The position numbers were made by a program, and so were the translations under genes. Below the pieces are notes generated by a model. The model saw only the letters and a program-made list of their open reading frames with translations, did no database searches and was not told the origin of the DNA. 64,000 bases of DNA, from the NCBI GenBank assembly GCA_965224765.1, contig CBDDAC010000007.1, positions 62,001-126,000 of the forward strand. The letters run 5' to 3'. This document shows, piece by piece, positions 38,005-46,739 of the stretch (positions are counted from its first letter, which is position 1; each line of letters begins with the position of its first letter). The DNA is from CAZDBA01 sp965224765. GTDB taxonomy: Bacteria > Planctomycetota > Planctomycetia > Pirellulales > Pirellulaceae.

Positions 38005-40086
38005 ATGCTCAAACAAGCTGAAAAAGAACAAAACGTGATGCCTTCCAAACCTGCGGATGACGCAATGGCAATCATCCTGCAGCAGGCCGGAAAATCGACT
38101 GCCGAAGTTGCAGCTCTCTCCACTCTCGATGATGCAGATCGTTCAGCCGAAAACCAGTTTTCTGGTGAGGCACCTACGATCGCTTCACTCTTCGGAACGG
38201 GCAAGGCTCGAGAGTTTCACGCGGGAACGTTTTCCCCATCCGTAGAAGTGGCCAAGGTCATGGGTGATTGCCTGGATTTTCTGATGCAGAGGAAGTCAGA
38301 AAACTCTCTTTTTGACAACGAAAAGATGCTGTTTCGCGATGATATTATTGGCGGCTTGGCAGAGCGAGGATTCTTCGGTTTGGCCATCCCTCAACAATAC
38401 AGCGGTAGTGGTGCCAAACTTGGTGATCTCGGTCCCCTTTTACGAGCGTTGACGTTCGTCCACCCTGACCTTGCCGTCCTGTTCGAAGTTCACAATTTCC
38501 TGGGACCGGTAACTCCGATCCTCGATTTTGGAACCGAAGACCAAAAACAGTATTTCCTTCCCAAGATGGCCAAGGGAGAACTGCTGGGATCATTCGCGTT
38601 AACTGAACCGGGCGTCGGAGCGGACCCAAGTAAGCTATCCATGACCGCGAGACTTGAAAGTGACAAGTACGTTGTCAACGGAGTCAAATGGCCAATTACC
38701 AACGTCATCTATGGCGGCGTCTGTATTTTGATCGTAAAACTTGAAGGGCATGATCTAAAACCAGGACGAGATTCCGGCATGATCATCTTTGAGGTTCCCA
38801 AAGCGGACTCGGCGAACTTCCGGATGAAGCGAAACGATTTGGTGGCCTTCGACTACCTTTGGAATGCACGTTTTCGTTTGATCGATTGCGAAATCTCTGC
38901 AAAGAATCTACTTGGCCCTCCTGGTCGAGGCCTCGCACAAGCATTCAGTTCCCTCGCCAAAGGTCGCGGCGGAATTGGAGTCAACAGTGCCGCAAAAACC
39001 TTCAAGCTGTTGGCGCATATCATCAACGATCCAGAAGTCCAAAAAGGCCGCCAGGAAATGGCCGCCGCTTCACAAGAACCTTCGGAACCCAACGGCGGAG
39101 GCTGGACTTCTTTTCGAAGTACCTTTGGAAAACCGATTGGTAGCGCACCAAGAATTCAAACCTGGGTTGGTCGTGCAACTTGTCATGGGCTGGCCGGACG
39201 TATTCTTGGTGACCTCTGTTTCCGGCTAGCTGCCAACGGCGTTCGAGATGAAACTCAAGGAATGATTGCCAAAGTTTATGCAACCAAAGCGCTGCTTCAA
39301 ACAGCAATCAACTGTTATCAAATTCAAGGCGGACGTTCGGTTCACACCGATGAGCATCGCAAATACACGATTTCCAGTGCTCAGGGCCAGCCCGGCTCTA
39401 TGCCTGAGTTTCCGATCGAAAATTACATCGGCGAAAACATGCACGAGTTCACGATTGCGACTGTCTACGAGGGACCAAATCCCGTTTTGTCAGATGTCGG
39501 TGCCCCCAACGCGATGACTCGAAACATTCGCAACAAGTATCTGGAGCCGATTGGGATCGCCGAAGTAAAAGGAAGCTTTGGCTTGGTTCCAAAAATGAAA
39601 TTTGGATGGTTCATTGCCAAGACAACGATTGGCTCTTGGTTCGCGTCAGGCGACCTTTCGGGAGTTGAAAATCTGTTTGCTCAAAAACGAACTTACTTGA
39701 AACGGGCCATGAAGCGCAACCGAGTTTTGGGCCGACGAATCTTGATGATCATCGCCAAATATCAAAAGTCATTTATGGATCAATCATTTTTGCTGGGCGA
39801 CGAAGGCGGTGTCTTCGACCAGCTTTGCCATAGTTTGGCCTCCATGTGCTTTGCGCTCTCAATGGAAAAATCTTCAGCTGAGTATCTGAAGATTGCCGCA
39901 GCACTTGACCTGGAAGCGTCGTTGAAGATGAAAGGTTCAGAGACATCCCCTGAACTTCAGCGAGCTTGGGCTGAAATTGGTCAACTAATGATGAACCGCG
40001 ATTCCGAAATCCACAAGGATTTGATTGGAGACATCAAAGTCGCCGACATTCCTCTAGATCCGCGATTCGTTGATCGATTTATTTAG
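38005..40086 (+). CDS. Acyl-CoA dehydrogenase family protein (long form)
   Basis: A 693-residue FAD enzyme predicted to introduce a double bond into acyl-CoA with electrons going to ETF. The ACAD core begins around residue 85 (DDIIGGLAERGFFGLAIPQQ), with the FAD/substrate segment FALTEPGVGADPS, the GGRSVH flavin contact and YEGPNPVL holding the likely catalytic glutamate. Core length is usual, but a C-terminal helical extension of about 150 residues resembles the bulky ACADVL/FadE-like type. ATG 38005 is my choice; TTG 37885 and ATG 38038 are possible. It is monocistronic with a terminator directly after it. Confidence 0.85.
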   Translation: MLKQAEKEQNVMPSKPADDAMAIILQQAGKSTAEVAALSTLDDADRSAENQFSGEAPTIASLFGTGKAREFHAGTFSPSVEVAKVMGDCLDFLMQRKSENSLFDNEKMLFRDDIIGGLAERGFFGLAIPQQYSGSGAKLGDLGPLLRALTFVHPDLAVLFEVHNFLGPVTPILDFGTEDQKQYFLPKMAKGELLGSFALTEPGVGADPSKLSMTARLESDKYVVNGVKWPITNVIYGGVCILIVKLEGHDLKPGRDSGMIIFEVPKADSANFRMKRNDLVAFDYLWNARFRLIDCEISAKNLLGPPGRGLAQAFSSLAKGRGGIGVNSAAKTFKLLAHIINDPEVQKGRQEMAAASQEPSEPNGGGWTSFRSTFGKPIGSAPRIQTWVGRATCHGLAGRILGDLCFRLAANGVRDETQGMIAKVYATKALLQTAINCYQIQGGRSVHTDEHRKYTISSAQGQPGSMPEFPIENYIGENMHEFTIATVYEGPNPVLSDVGAPNAMTRNIRNKYLEPIGIAEVKGSFGLVPKMKFGWFIAKTTIGSWFASGDLSGVENLFAQKRTYLKRAMKRNRVLGRRILMIIAKYQKSFMDQSFLLGDEGGVFDQLCHSLASMCFALSMEKSSAEYLKIAAALDLEASLKMKGSETSPELQRAWAEIGQLMMNRDSEIHKDLIGDIKVADIPLDPRFVDRFI

Positions 40087-40132
40087 AGAGGCGTCCGTAG
40101 AAACGTGATCCGATTTATCATCTGAACCAAGC

Positions 40133-40160
40133 GGCGGCAAATTCACTGCCGCCTTTTTTT
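40133..40160 (+). terminator. Rho-independent terminator
   Basis: GGCGGCA, a short loop and TGCCGCC followed by TTTTTTT, about 45 bp after the stop codon of the acyl-CoA dehydrogenase gene. A clear and strong stem. Confidence 0.9.
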
Positions 40161-40234
40161 GGATTGTTCCATTCTCGATGAACGGCGCACCCAATCACTT
40201 GGAGCCACACCTCGGGTCGATGCGTAGCTCAACC

Positions 40235-40783
40235 AAGCCTAGCACTTCGCCCGTCTTCGATTGGCGGGCAGAGAACATTAGACACACCGGTTTTCTTAGC
40301 CTTGTTACCCGTCAATTCAAAAACGTCCGGGTACTAGCCCAAGATCCACGTTTGAGAGGAACAAGAATGGTTTCGGCAGGAGCCTCAACCTCCCGAAAAG
40401 GCAAAAACTCGACGACGGGTGCCATGCTCCTCGCTTGCGTGGGCATGTGGTGTTCTGCCAACAGGCTCGCAGGGCTTCGATTGGCAGGCAGAAAACATTA
40501 GACAGACCGGTTTTCTTTGCCTTGTTAACCGTCAATTCAAAAACGTCCGGGTACTAGCGCCAAAGTCCACGTTTGAGAGGAACAAGAATGGTTTCGGCAG
40601 GAGCCTCAACCTCCCGAAAAGGCAAAAACTCGACGACGGGTGCCATGCTCCTCGCTTGCGTGGGCATGTGGTGTTCTGCCAACAGGCTCGCAGGGCTTCG
40701 ATTGGCAGGCAGAGAACATCAGATACACCGGCGGATTTCTTAGCCTTGTTACCCGTCAATTCAAAACGGGCCGGGAACTAGGA
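40235..40783. repeat. Tandem array of 221-bp intergenic units
   Basis: About 2.5 head-to-tail units. The CACGTTTGAGAGGAACAAG block starts at about 40348 and 40569, giving a period of 221. The CTTCGATTGGC block occurs three times and the block with GTTTCGGCAGGAGCCTCAAC twice (40370, 40591). Units end in CTAG; the last CTAG overlaps the stop codon of the SpeD-SpeE gene. A single diverged copy is at 2360-2712. It codes for nothing convincing. Confidence 0.9.
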
Positions 40784-42052
40784 CAAAAGCTTGTTGACGT
40801 AGCCTGGCATGGCGAATGCCGCTTGATGGATTTTCGAGTTGTAATACTGCAAGTCATGCTTCAGCGTAAATGCATCCACCGCTTCCCAATCCCGTCCCTG
40901 GATCGGGTCCAGGTCGGATTTGCTGGAGAACGAAAAGCTCCACATTCCGGTCGGGTAGGTCGGTATGTACGCCAAGTAGCAGCGAACTCGATTGTCACCG
41001 AAGATACTTCGATAACACTCAAAGATCTCTTGAAAGACTTTCGTGTTGAAGCGGGGAGACTCACTTTGGGTCACCATCACACCATCGGCTTTTAGAATTC
41101 GGTGAGCGTCTCGATAGAATTCTGCCTTGAACAGGCCTTCACCGGGACCGACGGGATCCGTACTGTCAACGATCACCAGGTCGAACGATTCATTGGCAGC
41201 ATTTTTCACATACTCAATTCCATCAGCGATTTGCAGATCAAGTTTGGGATTATCAAACTCACAGGCAATTTCAGGAAGAAATTCTTTGGAGGCTTCCACG
41301 ACCATTCCATCGATCTCGACCATCACTACGTTCTCAACGGACTCGTAGCGAAGTACTTCCCGGATCACGCCGCCATCGCCCCCACCGATCACCAAAACTC
41401 GTTTCGGCGAATTCAGCGACTGCATCGCCACATGGCTGATCATCTCGTGATAAACGTATTCATCCTTTTCTGTTGTCATCACCATGCCGTCCAACGTTAA
41501 CAGCCTGCCATAAGCATAGGTGTCAAAAATTTCGACCTTTTGAAAATCCGATTGTTGGCCAAACAGTCGGTCACCCTTATGTCGCAAAGACATGGCAATA
41601 TGTTCATTTCGTTCGGTAAACCAAACGTTGCGATTCTGTGCAATTGCGGGTTTGATTTCCGGGCGACTTGTGTCATCCGGATGAAATGCCGCTTTGCTCA
41701 GTTGCCCCGGTTGGCCTCGAAGCATTTCCATTGCTGAGGCATATCCAGCTTGGAATGCTTGTTCCAAAAATTTGTAACAGATCCAGGGATCCACGGCGTC
41801 ACCACAGGTAAAGATATCAACGGCCGCGTATCCGTATTCCGGCCAGGTGTGAATCGCCAGATGGCTTTCTTGAATCACCACGACCCCGGAAACACCGAAC
41901 GGGGAGAAGTGGTGAAACGTACTGTTGATAACCGTTGCCTCAGCCGCATTGGCCGCGTTGAGCATTCCTGTCTCAATTTGTGCGACGTCGTTGAGAATAT
42001 CCGGATCACAGTCGTAGTACTCCGCCACAATTTGTCGGCCAAGGGTCGGCAT
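40778..42052 (-). CDS. S-adenosylmethionine decarboxylase - spermidine synthase fusion
   Basis: A 424-residue fusion that would make the aminopropyl donor and then spermidine. The N-terminal 135 residues are SpeD: processing between Glu62 and Ser63 (IQESHLAIHTWPE), with Ser63 becoming the pyruvoyl group, plus His68 and Cys83 (DIFTCG). The rest is SpeE: VWFTERNEH, LLTLDGMVMTTEKDE, the SAM-site VIGGGDGGVIREV and DSTDPVGPGEGLF. Such fusions are known in bacteria. The stop codon (TAG) lies in the edge of the 221-bp repeat array, so the last codons may have been shaped by it. No partner gene is near. Confidence 0.92.
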   Translation of the reverse strand: MPTLGRQIVAEYYDCDPDILNDVAQIETGMLNAANAAEATVINSTFHHFSPFGVSGVVVIQESHLAIHTWPEYGYAAVDIFTCGDAVDPWICYKFLEQAFQAGYASAMEMLRGQPGQLSKAAFHPDDTSRPEIKPAIAQNRNVWFTERNEHIAMSLRHKGDRLFGQQSDFQKVEIFDTYAYGRLLTLDGMVMTTEKDEYVYHEMISHVAMQSLNSPKRVLVIGGGDGGVIREVLRYESVENVVMVEIDGMVVEASKEFLPEIACEFDNPKLDLQIADGIEYVKNAANESFDLVIVDSTDPVGPGEGLFKAEFYRDAHRILKADGVMVTQSESPRFNTKVFQEIFECYRSIFGDNRVRCYLAYIPTYPTGMWSFSFSSKSDLDPIQGRDWEAVDAFTLKHDLQYYNSKIHQAAFAMPGYVNKLLS

Positions 42053-42187
42053 AGGAAGCTCGATCTATCAAATACAAATAATTCAAACGCGAGCAAGTTT
42101 ACACTTTGAACGCTTTGACTTTAATCCCTTTGTCCAAGGTACCAATTGGGGTTGCGTTTGCATTCGCGTTGACGGACGATTTTTCGG

Positions 42188-43486
42188 TTGACTATCTCTC
42201 TGTACCGCAAAAAAGCCCCTCTCGTGACGCAAACCGCCTCTTTACGGAGCAACTTAGACGAGCCACAACCCGTCTATAACGCATCTCTTTTGTTCGCGTT
42301 TATCGCCAACGTATTCCAGCTGATTTCGATTGGCCTGTTGTATCGCTATTCGGACTTCATCAACATTTCGGACGGACAGGCTCTCGACCTTGGTCTAATC
42401 ACCGGTTTGGCGACAATTGGGGCCATTCTGTTCCGCATTGTTCAAGGAATGGCAATTGATCAGATCGGGCCCCAGAAAATATGGCTGTTTTCATTACTTT
42501 TGCAATTGATCGCCCTGCATTGGCACACCAACATCGAATCGGTCAATGGAATCGAAGTCTATCTTGCACGCGGGCTGCTGGCGACGGGCATTGCGGGAAG
42601 CTTCGGCGCCTGGTTGAGCTTTGTTTCGCTGCAGGCACCGGAACATCGGATTGCCGAAGTGATTGGAGTCATCGGTGCCAGTGGCTTCGTCGGAATGGCC
42701 ATTGGACCAGCGATTGGTGACTGGATTTTCGGAGTTGAAGAAATCACTCGAACCCAAGTCAATCTGATGTTTCAATTCGCCTCGGCGATGATCATTTTGG
42801 CTTTTATTTCGACAGTTTTGGCAACGTTGACGGGGAGTTCGCTACGGCATGGAACTCGCGCAAAAAAGCCGTTCAAGAATCCAATCACGCTGGTTTGGCG
42901 TCAAAACCCTGGCTTCATTTTGGCGATCGGGATGTTGATGGGAATGACCGTTGGATTTCCAGGGATTTTCCTACGACCACTCGCAGAGTCACTCCAAATC
43001 GAAGGCATCAAGATCTTCTTCTTGGTCTATAACATCACGGCCTTTGTTTCACGATTGACATTTCGCCGAGCCCCGGAAATTCTTGGCCTGACTCGCACCA
43101 CAACGTTGGGATTTGCATTTTTCCTATGTAGCCTCACCCTATTCATGTTCGCCGAGACGGAAATCGGATTTTGGTTGCCCGCCTTTTTGGGTGGTTTAGG
43201 TCATTCGTTCCTTTTCCCCTCAGTCATCGCCAAATGCACCAGTTTGTTTGAAAAAGAGGATCGAGGCGTCGCCTCCAACCTGATTCTTGCCATGTATGAC
43301 CTAGGCGTCTTGTTTGGAATGCCCATGATTGGCATGATCATTACTGATGCTGAAGATTACAATTTGTCACCGTATCCATCAGCATTGACAGCCATGTGCT
43401 TGGCCATCGTTTTCGGAATGGCCATTCACTTGGTCCTCGAACGAAGACTGACAAAAACAAACTCCACCCAAAAGCAAGGAACTTGA
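42188..43486 (+). CDS. MFS transporter
   Basis: A 432-residue membrane protein with about 12 hydrophobic helices, for example LLFAFIANVFQLISIGLLYR, LITGLATIGAILFRIV and VIGASGFVGMAIGPAIGDWI. The DQIGPQK loop after helix 2 fits the MFS motif A region. The substrate is not evident. Start is TTG 42188, or GTG 42224 if a 36-codon shorter N-terminus is preferred. The next gene begins one base after its stop, so they are likely co-translated. Confidence 0.82.
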   Translation: MTISLYRKKAPLVTQTASLRSNLDEPQPVYNASLLFAFIANVFQLISIGLLYRYSDFINISDGQALDLGLITGLATIGAILFRIVQGMAIDQIGPQKIWLFSLLLQLIALHWHTNIESVNGIEVYLARGLLATGIAGSFGAWLSFVSLQAPEHRIAEVIGVIGASGFVGMAIGPAIGDWIFGVEEITRTQVNLMFQFASAMIILAFISTVLATLTGSSLRHGTRAKKPFKNPITLVWRQNPGFILAIGMLMGMTVGFPGIFLRPLAESLQIEGIKIFFLVYNITAFVSRLTFRRAPEILGLTRTTTLGFAFFLCSLTLFMFAETEIGFWLPAFLGGLGHSFLFPSVIAKCTSLFEKEDRGVASNLILAMYDLGVLFGMPMIGMIITDAEDYNLSPYPSALTAMCLAIVFGMAIHLVLERRLTKTNSTQKQGT

Positions 43487-43487
43487 C

Positions 43488-43823
43488 TTGATCCACTTTC
43501 GTGTCCTGATTCATGGCCAGAACTTCATCATCGAAGTTGACGGCGAGACCCGACCCTTTGGTTTTTACACAACCCGTTTTGTCTTGGCTGAAGATCATGA
43601 CAAAGCCGAAGAGGCCGCCGTTACAATGCTTCGCGATTTGGAATCGCTGCGAGAAATGGTGCAAAATCCAGAAGATGATCGGCCTGAGATGGTCATCGAG
43701 GAAACCGAAGAGCTGAAGTCATTCGAGGGGATCAACGAATTGGAACCGAGCTTGGCTTGGTACGACCCTGAAGAAGAGGAGGAAGAAAATGAGCCAGAAG
43801 AAAACGAGGAGTCCACGCCTTAG
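43488..43823 (+). CDS. Small protein, acidic C-terminus
   Basis: A 111-residue soluble protein. The N-terminal 75 residues (RVLIHGQNFIIEVDGETRP, AEDHDKAEEAAVTML) look like a compact alpha/beta module. The C-terminus is a run of Glu-rich sequence (DPEEEEEENEPEENEE). It starts with TTG directly after the MFS stop codon, so coupling is likely. No named family. A function linked to the transporter is only positional inference. Confidence 0.6.
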   Translation: MIHFRVLIHGQNFIIEVDGETRPFGFYTTRFVLAEDHDKAEEAAVTMLRDLESLREMVQNPEDDRPEMVIEETEELKSFEGINELEPSLAWYDPEEEEEENEPEENEESTP

Positions 43824-43890
43824 TCTGAGGCAAATGGGAAGCAGCCTCTCGCGCGGCAAATGGCTTTTTGGATTCACGGTTGTCAGTGGT

Positions 43891-43946
43891 AACCCGATGC
43901 GTGAACGAGGCATGCTCAGCTTTCGTCCTCGCTCACGCGTCGGGTT
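43891..43946. repeat. Hairpin repeat (20-bp arms)
   Basis: Left arm 43891-43910 (AACCCGATGCGTGAACGAGG) and right arm 43927-43946 are inverted repeats with two mismatches and a 16-bp loop. This is a palindromic intergenic element. An open frame runs through it from the neighbouring gene, but that frame is unlikely to be real here. Confidence 0.8.
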
Positions 43947-43989
43947 TCCATCGAGCATCGTTTTTTTTGCGGAAGTTTGTCGTGCGAAA

Positions 43990-44364
43990 ATGAAAAACTC
44001 CCAACCGCTCCGCGGCTCTACTTATGGTGGGACCGTGTGTATCAGCTCCCCCGACCAAGAAAAAATTAGCCGAATTTACAACGAGCTCCCCGCCTCTCAA
44101 AGATCCGATTGGGACGAAATCATTGTGAACTTTAACACGTGGTTGTCCGAAGTTCCGAAAACAGGAATCGAGGTCAAAACTCGAAAAACGTGGCAATGGC
44201 CAGCTCACGACTCAAATTCGGCTGAATCGACTTCAGAAACTGAGAATGCTACATCAAATTCGCAACCATGTATTCGATTGGTGCTTTGCGAAACAAATGC
44301 ACTCACTGGAAAGATGCCAAATAAGGCTGAAGTCGGGGCGGTGAACGAGATGCATCGCCTGTGA
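43990..44364 (+). CDS. Small hypothetical protein
   Basis: A 124-residue frame. The same frame is open from 43789, but its first 67 codons cross the hairpin repeat and have a low-complexity look, so I place the start at ATG 43990. The N-terminus (STYGGTVCISSPDQEKISRI) and ELPASQRSDWDEIIVNFNTW are plausible folded sequence. No family is recognised. It lies between the acidic protein and the uridylyltransferase gene on the same strand. Confidence 0.4.
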   Translation: MKNSQPLRGSTYGGTVCISSPDQEKISRIYNELPASQRSDWDEIIVNFNTWLSEVPKTGIEVKTRKTWQWPAHDSNSAESTSETENATSNSQPCIRLVLCETNALTGKMPNKAEVGAVNEMHRL

Positions 44365-44513
44365 TTTGGACCAATCTGAAAAGAATGATGTCCAGTTTGA
44401 AGAAGAAGCCCAAGAAACCGGACTTAATCATCTGTACAGCCCTTTGAATTCTCGCCTTGGTAGTTATCTTATCATCTTTCCAAAACGGCATTTCACCCAA
44501 ACAGGAACCATCC

Positions 44514-45254
44514 ATGGACGCGCCCTTGGCGATCGTACTCGCTGCCGGCAAAGGCACGCGAATGAAAAGCGAGCTTCCTAAAGTACTTTGCGAAGCCTCT
44601 GGACGACCGCTTGTCGAATACGTTCTCGACACCTTGCGAGCAGCTGGCGTGGAACGCTTGGTCGCCGTGGTCGGCTATAAGGCGGAACTCGTCAAAGAAC
44701 GCCTTTCCAAGTACGACAATATCGAATTCGCCCTACAGTCCGAACAGCTCGGTACTGGACATGCCGTCATGATGTGCCGGGAATTGATCGCCAATCACCA
44801 TGGACCTGTCATTGTCGTGGCAGGAGACTCTCCAATGCTACAGGCAAGTAGCGTCAAATCACTGCTGGCTGAATTTGATTCTAGCGACCCCGCCTGTATT
44901 CTGGGCACATTGATTCATGAAAACCCTGTGGGTTTGGGGCGAATCGTCCGTGACGCAGACAAAAACTTCGTTGGAATCGTCGAAGAAAAAGACGCCACCG
45001 ACGAGCAGCGGGCCATCAATGAAGTCAACATGAGCACCTACGTTTTTGATGGTCAGAAAATGTTGGCTTCGCTGGACAAGCTAACCGATGACAATCGGCA
45101 AAAAGAATACTACATTACAGATATCCCTGGAATTCTGCTTCGTGAAAAAGAAGACGTCCGTGCTCTCCCGGTACTAAAACCGATTGAGTCGCTCAGCGTC
45201 AACACAGTTGACCATTTGGCAGCTGTCGAAAAAGCGATCCAGGAAAACTCCTAG
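44514..45254 (+). CDS. N-acetylglucosamine-1-phosphate uridylyltransferase (GlmU N-terminal domain only)
   Basis: A 246-residue nucleotidyltransferase that should make UDP-GlcNAc from GlcNAc-1-phosphate and UTP. The motif IVLAAGKGTRMKSELPKVL is the GlmU/Rossmann UTP site, followed by VVVAGDSPML and NEVNMSTYVF, as in GlmU. The left-handed beta-helix acetyltransferase domain is absent, so acetylation would need another enzyme. AGGA lies eight bases before the ATG. The frame ends normally 27 bp before prs on the same strand, suggesting an operon of precursor genes. Confidence 0.82.
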   Translation: MDAPLAIVLAAGKGTRMKSELPKVLCEASGRPLVEYVLDTLRAAGVERLVAVVGYKAELVKERLSKYDNIEFALQSEQLGTGHAVMMCRELIANHHGPVIVVAGDSPMLQASSVKSLLAEFDSSDPACILGTLIHENPVGLGRIVRDADKNFVGIVEEKDATDEQRAINEVNMSTYVFDGQKMLASLDKLTDDNRQKEYYITDIPGILLREKEDVRALPVLKPIESLSVNTVDHLAAVEKAIQENS

Positions 45255-45281
45255 AATTCACATCCAATAGAAAGTCAACGG

Positions 45282-46223
45282 ATGCGCGAGCTCAAGCTCT
45301 TCAGTGGACGTGCAAACTCGAAACTTGCTCAAGACATCGGCAAATTCCTCAATCTTCCATTGGGCGAATGCAAATTCTCGACATTCCCCGACGGTGAAAT
45401 TCACTGCAAAATTGAGGACGTTCGTGGACGCGATGTTTATCTGGTGCAACCGACCTGTCCGCCCGTCAATGACACGTTGATGGAGTTGTTGATCTTGATT
45501 GACACCTGCGTGAGGGCAAGTGCCGAACGAGTGACCGCAGTCATCCCTTACTTTGGCTACGCTCGACAGGACCGCAAGGACGAAGGCCGAGTTCCAATTA
45601 CGGCAAAACTAGTCGCCAACCTGATCACCCGCGCCGGTGCCGACCGAGTCCTGACGATGGATCTGCACGCAGCTCAGATTCAAGGATTTTTTGATATTCC
45701 GGTTGATCACCTATACGCTGCAAATGTCCTAAATAAACATTTTCATAAACGGGGAACCAACCCGGATGACCGCGTCATCGTCAGTCCTGACGAAGGAAGC
45801 ATCAAACGCGCCAGCGGTCACTCCAAACGACTTGGCGGAAACTTGGCGATTATTGACAAGCGTCGGCAGGATGCCGAATCAACGAGCCAGGAAAACATCA
45901 TTGGCGGTCCAGTAGACGGTAAAATCGCTTTGATGTTTGACGATATGATCAGTACTGCGGGCTCAATTTGTGGCGCTGCGGAACTCGTCAAGTCACTGGG
46001 TGCCAAAGAAATTCACGTCGCGGCAACGCACGGAGTGTTCGCTGGTCCTGCCATCGAACGACTTGCAGCTGCCCCAATCGATAGTATCGTAGTCACCGAC
46101 ACGATTCCTCTTCCAAAAGACAAAAAGCTAGACAAGATCGTCCAGCTGAGCGTCGCTCCGTTGCTCGGGGAGGCAATCAAACGAATTCACCTCCACAAGT
46201 CGATCAGTTCAATGTTTGGTTAG
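45282..46223 (+). CDS. prs: Ribose-phosphate pyrophosphokinase
   Basis: A 313-residue enzyme that makes PRPP from ribose 5-phosphate and ATP. MRELKLFSGRANSKLAQDIG is the N-terminal signature, GYARQDRKDEGRVPITAK the ATP flexible loop region, and LMFDDMISTAGS the ribose-phosphate loop. The length is typical. It follows the GlmU-like gene by 27 bp. Downstream is a repeat-rich gap, and the operon with rplY/pth usual in many bacteria is on the opposite strand here. Confidence 0.97.
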   Translation: MRELKLFSGRANSKLAQDIGKFLNLPLGECKFSTFPDGEIHCKIEDVRGRDVYLVQPTCPPVNDTLMELLILIDTCVRASAERVTAVIPYFGYARQDRKDEGRVPITAKLVANLITRAGADRVLTMDLHAAQIQGFFDIPVDHLYAANVLNKHFHKRGTNPDDRVIVSPDEGSIKRASGHSKRLGGNLAIIDKRRQDAESTSQENIIGGPVDGKIALMFDDMISTAGSICGAAELVKSLGAKEIHVAATHGVFAGPAIERLAAAPIDSIVVTDTIPLPKDKKLDKIVQLSVAPLLGEAIKRIHLHKSISSMFG

Positions 46224-46739
46224 CATCAATTCATTTTAGTTCCTGTCCACGATATTAGGTCATCGGCATTTCGCGTTGCCCTGTCTCCGTTGCAAGCCTC
46301 CGATGGGTGGATCCAGTTTTTCCTGCGGCTTTGCGCGAGACAATCCCCCGACATGAAGAACATCGCGCAGAGACCCATAGACGCAGAGGTATGTTCTTTG
46401 GGCTGGCCGGTGGGAACCGGCCCTACGCTTGGAAAAGAGCCGGAAAGGTTTGTTCGCGTAGGGCCGGTTCCCACCGGCCGATTTTTTGACCAACCGATGT
46501 CAGGTTCAATTTCAAACTCGTCAGAGCTCCCCTCGCCGTGGTGGAATACGTACTCGGCCATTGGGGCAGTTTGATCACCGGTGCACCATTCCTCCAGCGC
46601 CATCTCATTTGCCCAATTCAATTTCGAGCATCCTCTCAACCCAGGGGCTCGCCGAAATTCAGGTGCGTCTCAATCGCGGTTGAAAACGGTTTCAACACCC
46701 CGCCAATCTCATTTGTTTTGAATCAAGGGGCATGACAAA
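46224..46739. other. Gap with inverted repeat between convergent genes
   Basis: About 515 bp lie between convergent prs and bpt. Open frames on both strands are repeat-borne and I reject them. The repeat at 46405-46479 (see separate entry) is the main feature. The segment 46500-46735 shows nothing else. Confidence 0.45.
46405..46479. repeat. 24-bp perfect inverted repeat
   Basis: Left arm 46405-46428, containing GGCCGGTGGGAACCGGCC plus CCTACGC, and right arm 46456-46479 are perfect complements with a 27-bp spacer. Each arm is itself nearly palindromic (GGCCGG...CCGGCC). A run of T follows on the plus side, so it may also terminate prs transcription. Similar motifs occur in planctomycete intergenic regions. 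Confidence 0.85.

Noticed and set aside
40235..40783. CRISPR array interpretation of the 221-bp tandem units
   Set aside because: Units are too long, nearly identical throughout and lack short repeats with unique spacers.
40778..42052. SpeD-SpeE fusion as a novel arrangement
   Set aside because: The fusion is real in this sequence, but such AdoMetDC-spermidine synthase fusions are already known in bacteria.
43789..43989. Longer start for the small protein ending at 44364
   Set aside because: The added part crosses a hairpin repeat and reads as low-complexity; the frame is open only because the hairpin is so.
46290..46608. Several small ORFs on both strands between prs and bpt
   Set aside because: They cross the inverted repeat and have no ribosome binding site or domain.
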